The translations under genes were made by a program, and so were the position numbers. A stretch of 64,000 nucleotides of DNA, from contig NZ_SCOM01000002.1 in NCBI RefSeq assembly GCF_005508865.1, positions 992,001-1,056,000 on the forward strand. The letters are read 5' to 3'. The DNA is from Pseudomonas sp. F(2018). Its GTDB lineage: Bacteria > Pseudomonadota > Gammaproteobacteria > Pseudomonadales > Pseudomonadaceae. Positions 34,847-42,564 of this stretch are shown here, piece after piece; the first letter of the stretch is position 1; each line of letters begins with the position of its first letter. The notes below the pieces were generated by a model that was not told where the DNA came from, did no database searches, and worked only from the letters and a program-made list of their open reading frames with translations.

Positions 34847-37420
34847 TCATTCGCTTGCGGGCGGTGTGGCGCCGAGCCGTTCCCACATGGCGCGGGTCAG
34901 GCGTTGGCGGTTGGCATAGCCGCTCCAGGGGTTTTCCCGCAGGTTGTCGAGACGCTCCTGCAGGTTGGCGATGGTCCATTGCTGGGCGCTGCGCAGACCG
35001 TCCAGCTCGTCGCGGCTGATCGGCACCGAAACCGGCAGGCCCGGGCGGGCGCGCACCGAGTAGGCGGCCACGGTGCTGGCGCCGCGGCCGTTGCGCAGGT
35101 AGTCGATGAAGATCTTGCCGACCCGGTTCTTCGGTCCGGAGGTGGCGGTGAAGCGCTCCGGCAACTGGCGGGTCATGAACTGGGCAACGGCCTTGGCGAA
35201 GCCCTTGACCGTGTCCCAGTCGGCGCGCCGGGCCAGCGGCACGATGATGTGGATGCCCTTGCCGCCGCTGGTCTTCAGGTAGGCATCCAGGCGCAGCTCG
35301 TCGAGCACGCTGAGGGTCAGGCGGGTGGCTTCGAGCATGCTGCGCCAGGGCAGCGCGGGGTCTGGGTCGAGGTCGAGGACGAAGTGGTCCGGCGTCTCGA
35401 TGCGGTCGCTGGTGGCGCCCCAGGTGTGCAGCTCGATGGTGCCCATCTGCACGGCGCCGACCAGCGCTGGCAGGCTGTCGATTTCCATCAGCCTGGCGTG
35501 GCCGGGGTCCAGGCTCGGATCTAGGTGCTTAATGTTGGGAATGGCCAGGCGCTCGGCGTGTTTCTGGAAGAACTGTTCGCCGCCCACGCCATCCGGCGCT
35601 CGCACCAGCGATACCGGGCGATTGTCCAGGTACGGCAACAGCCACTCGGCGATCCCTTCATAGAACAGCGCCAGGTCCAGCTTGGTGGTGCCGCTGTCCG
35701 GATCGATCACCCGCTGGGGATTGCTGATCGGCACCTCGGCCACCACCGGTTTGCCGCCCTTTCCGCCCTTTCCACCCTTGCCGCTCGCAGCCTTGGCCGG
35801 CTTGGTGGATTTGGCCTTGGTACCGAGCTGCTCCGGCGGGCGCGGCCGCTCGCGCACGATCTGGCTGGCCGGCTTGTCGCTGCGCAGGGCGACGAAGGTG
35901 GCCTGGCGCACGATGCCTTCACGGGTCCACTCGGCGAACTCGGCCTCGCCGACCAGATGCGGCTCGACCCAGCTGACCCCGCGGGTCTGGGCGGCGGTGA
36001 GCTTGTGTGCCAGCGGCGAGTCGCTGCGCGCCAATTTCTGCAGGCGCTGGTGCAATTCCTTCAGCGCCACTTCACCGAAGCCGCTGCCGACTCGCCCGGC
36101 GTAGCGCAGGCCTTCGTCCTCGTTGACCGCCAGCAACAGTGCGCCGAAACCGCTGCGGCTGCCCTGCGGCTTGGTATGGCCGACGATGACGAACTCCTGG
36201 CGCAGGCGGCACTTGAGCTTGATCCAGTCGGGGCTGCGGCGTGACACGTAGAGGCTGCCGGCGCGCTTGCCGATCACGCCTTCCAGGGACATGGCACAGG
36301 CGCTCTCGACGATGTCTTCGTGGCGCGCGCTGAAGGCCGCCGAGAAGCGCAAGGGCGAGCGCCGCGGGTCGCCCAGCAGTTGCTTCAACTGGGCGCGGCG
36401 CTGCTCGAGCGGCGTCTCGCGCAGGTCCTGGCCATTGATAAAGGGGGCGTCGAACAGGTAGTAGAGGATGTCGTGGCTGCGGCCGATGTCGAAGGCGTTC
36501 TGCAGCAGCTGGAAGTCCGGCAGGCCCTGGTCGTTCATCACCACCACCTCGCCGTCCAGCCAGGTGTCGCGCAGCCCCAGCTTGGCCAGGGCTTCGGCCT
36601 GCAGCGGCAAGCGCGCCGTCCAGTCGTGGCCGTTGCGGGTGAACAGGCGCACCTCGCCATCGGTGATACGGGCAAGGATGCGGTAGCCGTCGAACTTGAC
36701 CTCGTAGAGCCAGTCGCCCTCCGGTGGCCGCTCCATCAGGGTGGCCAGCTGTGGCGCCAGGCTGGCCGGGAAGTCGGTGCTGACCGCCTTGGCTGTGGGC
36801 TTGGCCTTGGGCTTGCTTTCCGCCGCCTTGCGCACCGCCTTCTTGCTCGGCCCGCCGACCAGCCCGCCACTGATCACGCTCTGCGGCTGCGCTTCGACTA
36901 TGTCGTACTCGTCGGCCGAGCGCGCCGTCTCGTCACGCTCCTTGATCAGCAGCCACTGTTGCTTGTCGCTGCTGCCGCGCAGATGGGTGCGCACCAGGGT
37001 CCAGTCGCCGGCCAGCTTCTCGCCGACCAGGGTGAACTTGAGCTTGCCGGCCGCGTAGCCCACCGCTGGGTCGCCATGGGGCTGCCAGATGCCGTGGTCC
37101 CAGACGATCACGTCGCCAGCGCCGTAATTGCCCTCGGGAATGCTGCCCTCGAAGCTGGCGTAGTCCAGCGGATGGTCTTCCACGTGCACCGCCAGACGCT
37201 TGTCATGCGGATCCAGACTTGGCCCCTTGGGCACCGCCCAGCTCTTCAGCGTGCCGCCCAGCTCCAGGCGGAAGTCGTAGTGCAGGCGTCGGGCATCGTG
37301 TTTCTGGATCACGAAACGCAGGGCGCCGGCCTTGCGTGTGCGCTTACGCGGCTCCTCGCGGGGCTCGCTGGTCTGCTCGAAATTGCGTTTGCGGTTGTAT
37401 TCGCTCTGCGCCCTGGCCAT
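34847..37420 (-). CDS. ligD: ATP-dependent DNA ligase LigD (non-homologous end joining)
   Basis: The 857-residue enzyme joins DNA double-strand ends with Ku. Domain order is the Pseudomonas one: 3'-phosphoesterase (about 30-190, HDARRLHYDFRLELGG and HPLDYASFEGSIPEGNYG), ATP-dependent ligase (about 215-520, with adenylated Lys at 242 in EVKFDGYR), a Lys/Gly-rich linker (about 535-560, KGGKGGKGGK), then the archaeo-eukaryotic primase-type polymerase (about 565-850, with DLDPDP and GGKGIHIIVPL). All three active sites look intact. It starts 15 bases after ku. Confidence 0.93.
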   Translation of the reverse strand: MARAQSEYNRKRNFEQTSEPREEPRKRTRKAGALRFVIQKHDARRLHYDFRLELGGTLKSWAVPKGPSLDPHDKRLAVHVEDHPLDYASFEGSIPEGNYGAGDVIVWDHGIWQPHGDPAVGYAAGKLKFTLVGEKLAGDWTLVRTHLRGSSDKQQWLLIKERDETARSADEYDIVEAQPQSVISGGLVGGPSKKAVRKAAESKPKAKPTAKAVSTDFPASLAPQLATLMERPPEGDWLYEVKFDGYRILARITDGEVRLFTRNGHDWTARLPLQAEALAKLGLRDTWLDGEVVVMNDQGLPDFQLLQNAFDIGRSHDILYYLFDAPFINGQDLRETPLEQRRAQLKQLLGDPRRSPLRFSAAFSARHEDIVESACAMSLEGVIGKRAGSLYVSRRSPDWIKLKCRLRQEFVIVGHTKPQGSRSGFGALLLAVNEDEGLRYAGRVGSGFGEVALKELHQRLQKLARSDSPLAHKLTAAQTRGVSWVEPHLVGEAEFAEWTREGIVRQATFVALRSDKPASQIVRERPRPPEQLGTKAKSTKPAKAASGKGGKGGKGGKPVVAEVPISNPQRVIDPDSGTTKLDLALFYEGIAEWLLPYLDNRPVSLVRAPDGVGGEQFFQKHAERLAIPNIKHLDPSLDPGHARLMEIDSLPALVGAVQMGTIELHTWGATSDRIETPDHFVLDLDPDPALPWRSMLEATRLTLSVLDELRLDAYLKTSGGKGIHIIVPLARRADWDTVKGFAKAVAQFMTRQLPERFTATSGPKNRVGKIFIDYLRNGRGASTVAAYSVRARPGLPVSVPISRDELDGLRSAQQWTIANLQERLDNLRENPWSGYANRQRLTRAMWERLGATPPASE

Positions 37421-37435
37421 GTCGGTTTTCCTGGC

Positions 37436-38308
37436 TTATTTGCGTGCCGTCTTGGCGGTCTTGCGCGTGGTCGTGCTGGCCGCCTTGGGTTTCGTCTTGG
37501 GCTTCAGCTTGCTCTCGGCCTTGCCGCCGAGGCTGCGCTTGAGCAACTCGGTGAGATCGATGACATCGGCGCTGCGCCGCTCTTCCTCGCCGCCCACGCG
37601 CTCGACTTCCTCGATCTTGCCGGCCTTGGCCTTCTGCTCCACCAGTTCCATGATCCGGTCCTGGAAGCTGTCCTGGTAATCCTCTGGCTGCCAGTCGGCG
37701 CTCATGTCCTTGATCAGCCGCTTGGCCATGTCCAGCTCGCTCTTCACCAGCTTCGGGCTGGTCACTGCGGAGCCCAGCTCCAGCGACTCCAGGCCGCGAA
37801 CCTCGCTCGGCCAGCGCAGTTTCACCAGCACCAGGGCCGACTCCAGCGCCATCAGCGCCGCCAGGTGCTGGCGGGTGTGCAGCACCACGTGGGCCAGGGC
37901 CACCTTGTCGGTGCTGGCCAGGGCCTCGCGCAGCAGCGCGTAGACCTTTTCACCACGGCGGTCGGGAGTCAGGTAATAGGGTGTGTCGATGTTCTGCAGC
38001 GGGATCTGCGGGCTGTCGACGAAGGCGAAGATGTCGATGGTCTGGGTCGACTCCGGGTGAGCGGCGCGGATCTCCTCCTCGCTCAGCACCACGTAGCGCC
38101 CCTTCTCGTAGGCCACGCCCTTGACGATGTGTTCCTTGGTGACTTCCTTGCCGGTGACCTTGTTCACCCGCTTGTAACCGACCGGCTCCATGCTGCGCTT
38201 GTCCAGCCAGTCGAAGTCGACGCCCTGGGACGAGGTGGCCGAGACCAGCGCCACCGGGATATGCACCAGACCGAAACTGATAGCGCCTTTCCAGATAGCT
38301 CGAGCCAT
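37436..38308 (-). CDS. ku: DNA end-binding protein Ku
   Basis: The 290-residue homodimeric Ku threads onto DNA ends and recruits LigD. Seen: the opening ARAIWKGAISFGLVHIPVAL, then VGYKRVNKVTGKEV, EEIRAAHPESTQTIDIFAFV, and ALMALESALVLVKLRWPSEVR. The C-terminal tail after residue 258 is rich in Lys, Thr and Ala (KPKTKPKAASTTTRKTAK), as in extended bacterial Ku proteins where it aids DNA binding. ATG 38308 is preferred; a GTG three codons earlier is possible. The start of the operon is 55 bases further upstream, with a Cys-rich peptide gene. Confidence 0.93.
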   Translation of the reverse strand: MARAIWKGAISFGLVHIPVALVSATSSQGVDFDWLDKRSMEPVGYKRVNKVTGKEVTKEHIVKGVAYEKGRYVVLSEEEIRAAHPESTQTIDIFAFVDSPQIPLQNIDTPYYLTPDRRGEKVYALLREALASTDKVALAHVVLHTRQHLAALMALESALVLVKLRWPSEVRGLESLELGSAVTSPKLVKSELDMAKRLIKDMSADWQPEDYQDSFQDRIMELVEQKAKAGKIEEVERVGGEEERRSADVIDLTELLKRSLGGKAESKLKPKTKPKAASTTTRKTAKTARK

Positions 38309-38362
38309 GACAGTCACATCCTGGGAGTGTTATGGGCCGACCCGTCGTGGTCGGACAAAGTT

Positions 38363-38497
38363 TCAGTGATTCTCTCCGGGCAGGTAGCGGAAGCTGCCGC
38401 ACCGGCTACAGCACTGGCACAGCAAGGTTTCCTTGCCCATCAGGGTGGGGTAGCCATCGATCCAGTTACAGCCACTGATCAAACACATGAAAGTCAT
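38363..38497 (-). CDS. Cys-rich small protein of the PSPA7_2676 type
   Basis: A 44-residue peptide read from the sequence: it opens MTFMCLISGCNWIDGYPTLMG, has CQCCSRCG in the middle and ends GENH. Six Cys are present, four of them in a tight C-x-C-C-x2-C cluster suitable for metal binding. It matches the small Cys-rich family annotated in Pseudomonas as PSPA7_2676. An excellent AGGAGG site lies six bases before the ATG. It is just upstream of ku on the same strand, so it may be in the NHEJ operon. Confidence 0.75.
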   Translation of the reverse strand: MTFMCLISGCNWIDGYPTLMGKETLLCQCCSRCGSFRYLPGENH

Positions 38498-38580
38498 CTG
38501 TTCCTCCTGCGGCCCACCGTTGGGTACTCGATAACCAGTCGACCGCAGGCAAGCACCGAAGGTTTTATCAACAAATACCT

Positions 38581-38609
38581 GAACTCCTTTTGGCCACCCG
38601 GTGGTCTAT
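38581..38609 (+). promoter_or_regulatory. AlgU-like promoter candidate
   Basis: GAACTC (38581-38586), 18 bases, TCTAT (38605-38609), about 43 bases before the ATG at 38652. The spacing is one base longer than usual. Confidence 0.35.
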
Positions 38610-38651
38610 CTGTCAGGAGGCCGCCAGGCCACGCAGCTCGGGAGTTCAACC

Positions 38652-38873
38652 ATGGCGAAGAAGTACGATTTCCTGGTCAGTTTCATCCTCGATAACCAGC
38701 CGCAATCGGTCACGGTGCAGGCCGACAGCGAGACGCTGACCCCCGAGCAGGCGCTGTTCTACCTGCAGGCACTGCACAGCGAGGCGCGGCCCGGGGCGAT
38801 CACCGATGTGCAGGCCAGCCGCATCGACAAGCAGAAGACCGCCACCTCCCCTGGCCACCATCTGCAGCCCTGA
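38652..38873 (+). CDS. small conserved hypothetical protein
   Basis: The 73-residue protein opens MAKKYDFLVSFILDN and has a short beta-strand-like pattern (SVTVQADSETLT), a helix (PEQALFYLQALHSE) and a polar tail. I do not recognise a family. ATG 38652 follows GGGAG. It is the first of three co-directional genes (next starts three bases after its stop) behind an AlgU-like element, so it is probably stress-induced along with its neighbours. No signal peptide or membrane helix is seen. Confidence 0.65.
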   Translation: MAKKYDFLVSFILDNQPQSVTVQADSETLTPEQALFYLQALHSEARPGAITDVQASRIDKQKTATSPGHHLQP

Positions 38874-38876
38874 GCC

Positions 38877-39485
38877 ATGAAGAACCTGGAAACCCCGGCC
38901 TACAAGCTGGCGCTCTATGGCGCCCGCAGCAGCCTGGGCAATGCGGTGCTGGTCGAGGCGCTGCATCGCCAGTACGAGACGATGGCCATCGTCGACCAGT
39001 TCAACGCCCTGCCCTCGATACCCGGCCTGCGCACCAAGGGTGGCGATCTGTCCGACGCGCTTTCCGTCAGCCACAGCGTGGCCGGTATGGACGCGGTGGT
39101 CTGTCTGCTCGGCGAGCAGCTGCCGGGCACTGCCCGGGACGATTTCCCTCTGCTGTTCCGCGCCCTGCTCGCCATGCTGGACGGCCTGGAGGTGGCCGGT
39201 GTGAAGCGCCTGCTGGTGGTGGACGACTTCGCCTGGCTGGACGAGAGCCCGCAGCAGCCGTCTGCACCGGTGAGCCACCTGCAGGAGCGTCTGCTGGCCA
39301 GCCCGATCGCCTGGACCCTGGTCGAGGCACCGGCGCCAATGGACGAGGATCTGCAATTCGCCGACTTCGTTCAGCCCGCTGAGCGTGCCCTGCCCCTGCG
39401 CCGCTTCGCCGCCGGCCTACTGGATGAAATGTCCCTGTCGCTGCACGTGCATGAGCGCGTGCGCATTATCGAAGGAGATCGCTGA
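38877..39485 (+). CDS. NAD(P)-binding (NmrA/atypical SDR-like) protein
   Basis: The 202-residue product looks like an atypical short-chain dehydrogenase: a Rossmann-type start LALYGARSSLGNAVLVEAL, MDAVVCLLGEQLPG, GVKRLLVVDDFAWLD and a late segment SPIAWTLVEAPAPMD typical of NmrA-like NAD(P)-sensing proteins. The glycine motif G-A-R-S-S-L-G is a variant of G-x2-G-x2-G. Catalytic Tyr-x3-Lys is not seen, so binding or regulation rather than catalysis is more likely. It overlaps the next small gene (TGATG). Confidence 0.65.
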   Translation: MKNLETPAYKLALYGARSSLGNAVLVEALHRQYETMAIVDQFNALPSIPGLRTKGGDLSDALSVSHSVAGMDAVVCLLGEQLPGTARDDFPLLFRALLAMLDGLEVAGVKRLLVVDDFAWLDESPQQPSAPVSHLQERLLASPIAWTLVEAPAPMDEDLQFADFVQPAERALPLRRFAAGLLDEMSLSLHVHERVRIIEGDR

Positions 39486-39718
39486 TGGGACCCGAAAGCG
39501 TGATTCTGCTGATGATCTCGGCCTGGTTCCTGGTCGCTGCGGCCATGCTCTGGGGCATATTGCGCATCGCTCGCCGCCATGTCGTCTACCACCAGCCGCA
39601 CGCAGCCATGCCTACGCCGGCACCGCTGCCCGCCCGACGCAAAACACCACGGCCGAAGCTGCCGCGCCCGGTGCTTACCCCGGCCTACCGCGCGGCACAC
39701 CACTTCGCCCATCGCTAG
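39485..39718 (+). CDS. small single-pass membrane protein
   Basis: The 77-residue protein has one N-terminal transmembrane helix (about residues 6-27, VILLMISAWFLVAAAMLWGIL) followed by a basic, proline-rich cytoplasmic tail (ARRKTPRPKLPRPVLTP). No family is recognised. It starts on the stop codon of the preceding gene (TGATG), so translation is coupled. A 9-bp hairpin follows at 39726-39753. It could be an anchor or partner for the NmrA-like protein; that is inference from coupling only. Confidence 0.6.
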   Translation: MGPESVILLMISAWFLVAAAMLWGILRIARRHVVYHQPHAAMPTPAPLPARRKTPRPKLPRPVLTPAYRAAHHFAHR

Positions 39719-39725
39719 AGCCAAC

Positions 39726-39753
39726 GGCACTCCGACCCGCAGGCCGGAGTGCC
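39726..39753. terminator. bidirectional hairpin terminator
   Basis: A perfect 9-bp stem GGCACTCCG/CGGAGTGCC (39726-39734 with 39745-39753, 10-base loop) between two convergent genes. No T-run, but the position favours a shared terminator. Confidence 0.55.
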
Positions 39754-39758
39754 ATGCA

Positions 39759-41891
39759 TCAGGCGGGAATCGCCTTGGCCTTCGGCTCGCGCGCCCATAC
39801 CCGGTGCTGGGCCATGGCCTTGACCAGGTCGGCACACAGATCCTCCGCCTTGGCCGCGTTGAGCAAGCCTTCATCCGCTTCCAGGTGCAGCTGCGCCCTC
39901 AGGTCCGCCGCCTCGCCGCACAGGGCGATCGCCTTGAGGTGCTTGTAGGCCTCCAGCAGGTAATGCAGCGCAGCGCCGTTGGCCAGCAGCGCCTTGGCGG
40001 CCTCGGCACCGGCGGGTACGAACACCGCATCGAAGGCGATCGAGGGCAGCCCCTCCAGGGTGGCGTCGGGTACCAGGGTGTTGCCGTCGCTGGTCTTCAC
40101 CGGCGCCGAGCTGGGCCCGATCACCTTGGCCGTGGCCCCTTCGCTGTTGAGCACGCCGATGATGTGGCTGATGTCATCGACGTTGGCCCCGTCGGCCACC
40201 AGGATGGCCACCTTGCGCGAGCGGATATTGCCCGACAGCAGGTTGGCCTGGCTCAGCGCCGGCGACTTCTCCAGGGCGGTCTGTAGCGGCGCTACGGTGC
40301 CACCGGCAGGCGCCGGCAGGCCGAGGTTTTGCGCCACCCGCGTGGCCAGCAGCGGGTCGATATTGGCGAGAATCTGGTTGACCTGGCGCTCGCGGATTTC
40401 GCGACGCTCCACCTTGCCCAGCTCGAAGCTGTAGGCGGCGATGATGTGCTCCTTCTCGTGGGGCGCCATGCTGTTCCAGAACAGCCGGGCCTGGGAGAAG
40501 TGATCGCCGAACGAGTCGGCGCGTTTGCGCAGCTTCACGCCGCTCATGGGCTCCGGGTAGGAGACGAAGCCGCCACCGCTGGCTGCCGGTGGAGTTTCCT
40601 TGGGCCAGCCGCCATCGATGGAGTTGGGCTCGTAGGCCGCCCTGCCCTTGTTGATGGTCTGCCGGTGCGGCGCATCGCGGTTGTTGTTGTGGAACGGGCA
40701 CAGCGGCCGGTTGATCGGGATCTCGTTGAAGTTCGGCCCGCCCAGGCGCAGCAGCTGGGTGTCGGTGTAGGAGAACAGCCGGCCCTGCAGCAGCGGATCG
40801 TTGCTGAAGTCGATGCCCGGCACCACATGGCCGATATGGAACGCGGCCTGCTCGGTCTCGGCGAAGAAGTTGTCCGGGTTGCGGTTGAGCACCATCTTGC
40901 CCACCACGCGCACCGGCACCAGTTCCTCGGGCACCAGCTTGGTCGGGTCGAGCAGGTCGAAGTCGAACTTGTGCTCGTCCTCTTCGGGAATCACCTGCAG
41001 GCCCAGCTCCCATTCGGGGTAGTCGCCACTCTCGATGTCCTCCCACAGCTGCCGGCGGTTGAAGTCCGGGTCCTTGCCCGCCAGCTTCTGCGCCTCGTCC
41101 CAGACCAGCGAATAGACGCCGGACACCGGCCGCCAGTGGAACTTGACGAACACGCTGCGGCCCGCGGCGTTGACCAGGCGGAAGGTGTGCACGCCGAAGC
41201 CCTGCATGGCCCGGTAGGCCACCGGGATGCCGCGATCGGACATGGCCCACAGCACCATGTGCGCCGACTCCGGCTGCAGCGAGACGAAATCCCAGAAGGT
41301 GTCGTGGGCCGACTGGCCGGTGGGGATCTCGTTGTGCGGCTCGGGCTTCACGGCATGCACGAAGTCGGGAAACTTGATCGCGTCCTGGATGAAGAACACC
41401 GGCATGTTGTTGCCGACCAGGTCGAAGTTGCCCTCGTCGGTGTAGAACTTGGTGGCGAAGCCGCGCACGTCGCGCACCGTGTCCGCCGAGCCGCGCGGCC
41501 CCTGCACGGTGGAGAAACGCACGAACACCGGGGTCTTCTTTTCCGGATGATTGAGGAAGTCGGCGCAGGTCAGCTCGGCCAGCGGCTCGTAGACCTGGAA
41601 GTAGCCGTGGGCCGCCGAGCCCCGCGCATGCACCACCCGTTCGGGAATGCGCTCGTGGTCGAAGTGGGTGATCTTCTCGCGCATCAGGAAGTCTTCCAGC
41701 AGCGAGGGGCCCCGCTCGCCGGCCTTCAGCGTGTTCTGATTGTCGGCCACCTTGACCCCGGTGTTGGAAGTCAGGGCCTCGCCTGTGGCGTCTTCGCGCC
41801 AGCGCTCCAGCTGGTCCAGTTTGGCGTTGCTGTTACCGCGATCGAGGGTATGGGTGCCCGCCGCCTCGCTCGGGCTGTTCTTCTCCGACAT
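39759..41891 (-). CDS. katE: large-subunit catalase HPII (KatE)
   Basis: The 710-residue clade 2 catalase breaks down hydrogen peroxide in stationary phase. Seen: catalytic His in [13 protein letters not shown], Asn in [17 protein letters not shown], the proximal heme Tyr region [14 protein letters not shown], and a C-terminal DJ-1/PfpI-like domain after about residue 560 ([16 protein letters not shown]) typical of the large form. Start at 41891 follows GAGGAG; a frame from 41924 is longer but has no ribosome site. It is preceded by an AlgU-like element (41940-41966). The length is a little under E. coli KatE. Confidence 0.93.
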   Translation of the reverse strand: MSEKNSPSEAAGTHTLDRGNSNAKLDQLERWREDATGEALTSNTGVKVADNQNTLKAGERGPSLLEDFLMREKITHFDHERIPERVVHARGSAAHGYFQVYEPLAELTCADFLNHPEKKTPVFVRFSTVQGPRGSADTVRDVRGFATKFYTDEGNFDLVGNNMPVFFIQDAIKFPDFVHAVKPEPHNEIPTGQSAHDTFWDFVSLQPESAHMVLWAMSDRGIPVAYRAMQGFGVHTFRLVNAAGRSVFVKFHWRPVSGVYSLVWDEAQKLAGKDPDFNRRQLWEDIESGDYPEWELGLQVIPEEDEHKFDFDLLDPTKLVPEELVPVRVVGKMVLNRNPDNFFAETEQAAFHIGHVVPGIDFSNDPLLQGRLFSYTDTQLLRLGGPNFNEIPINRPLCPFHNNNRDAPHRQTINKGRAAYEPNSIDGGWPKETPPAASGGGFVSYPEPMSGVKLRKRADSFGDHFSQARLFWNSMAPHEKEHIIAAYSFELGKVERREIRERQVNQILANIDPLLATRVAQNLGLPAPAGGTVAPLQTALEKSPALSQANLLSGNIRSRKVAILVADGANVDDISHIIGVLNSEGATAKVIGPSSAPVKTSDGNTLVPDATLEGLPSIAFDAVFVPAGAEAAKALLANGAALHYLLEAYKHLKAIALCGEAADLRAQLHLEADEGLLNAAKAEDLCADLVKAMAQHRVWAREPKAKAIPA

Positions 41892-41939
41892 GTCGCTCTC
41901 CTCATGGCTAGGGCGTCGCCGCAAGCGACACCTCCTAGT

Positions 41940-41966
41940 TATGAGAAGGCGATACGGCAGAGGTTC
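41940..41966 (-). promoter_or_regulatory. AlgU-like promoter candidate for katE
   Basis: On the minus strand GAACCT (41966-41961), 16 bases, TCATA (41944-41940), 48 bases before the katE ATG. The TCATAAC could alternatively be part of a sigma-S type -10 region. Confidence 0.3.
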
Positions 41967-42063
41967 TAGCGATTTTCACCGCGCCGCTGCGCTGAAAAAG
42001 CCCGGCACTCGCCACGCACCTTCCGGTCGAAAAGCCAATGCCCGACAGCCGAGGAAGCGACAG

Positions 42064-42450
42064 ATGAACAACCAAGAAACCTTCCGCGACGCCCTGCTGG
42101 TGGCCCTGGTCGATTGCGCCGCGCTGCACTTCGAAGAAGCGGCCCACTACGCCCACGCCAACGGCCTGGAGGCGCGCACGCAACTGCGCAACGACGCTCA
42201 CCCCGAGCTGCGCCTGACCCTCAAACGCCCCAGCGACAGCGTGCCCTGCGTCTACCGCATCGGCGCCCTGACCGAGTGCAACCTGGTGCTGCACGAAAAG
42301 AGCTACGGCCAGGAAGTCCAGCGCCTGGAGGCGCCGCTGGAGTCGATCAACCAGACCCTGGTGGAAACCGAACTGGCCGCCTTCTTCATCAAGGCCGCCG
42401 CGCTACCGCTGGACTATGTGGCGGAGCGTCATCAGCCTGGGTTTATCTGA
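42064..42450 (+). CDS. conserved hypothetical protein
   Basis: The 128-residue soluble protein opens with a helix (NNQETFRDALLVALVDCAALHFEEAAHYAHANGLEA), followed by a beta-rich middle (LRLTLKRPSDSVPCVYRIG, CNLVLHEKSYG) and a final helix. I do not recognise a family. ATG 42064 follows GAGGAAG. It is divergent from katE (172 bases between starts) and convergent with glgP, from which it is separated by an inverted REP pair. Two Cys residues are not arranged as a metal site. Its place between katE and glgP suggests a stress-regulon member. Confidence 0.65.
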   Translation: MNNQETFRDALLVALVDCAALHFEEAAHYAHANGLEARTQLRNDAHPELRLTLKRPSDSVPCVYRIGALTECNLVLHEKSYGQEVQRLEAPLESINQTLVETELAAFFIKAAALPLDYVAERHQPGFI

Positions 42451-42479
42451 GCGAAGGCCGAGCCAAACGATTGATCCCT

Positions 42480-42548
42480 TGTAGGAGCGAACCCTGCTCG
42501 CGAACACGGTAGCGAGGCAAGGCTTCGCGAGCAGAGCTTGCTCTTACA
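42480..42548. repeat. inverted pair of REP-type elements
   Basis: TGTAGGAGCGAACCCTGCTCGCGAA (42480-42504) and, in opposite orientation, TTCGCGAGCAGAGCTTGCTCTTACA (42524-42548). Such tail-to-tail REP pairs are typical in Pseudomonas intergenic DNA. Here they separate convergent genes and could form a terminator-like hairpin. Confidence 0.75.
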
Positions 42549-42564
42549 CAAACGCCGCGCCAGG

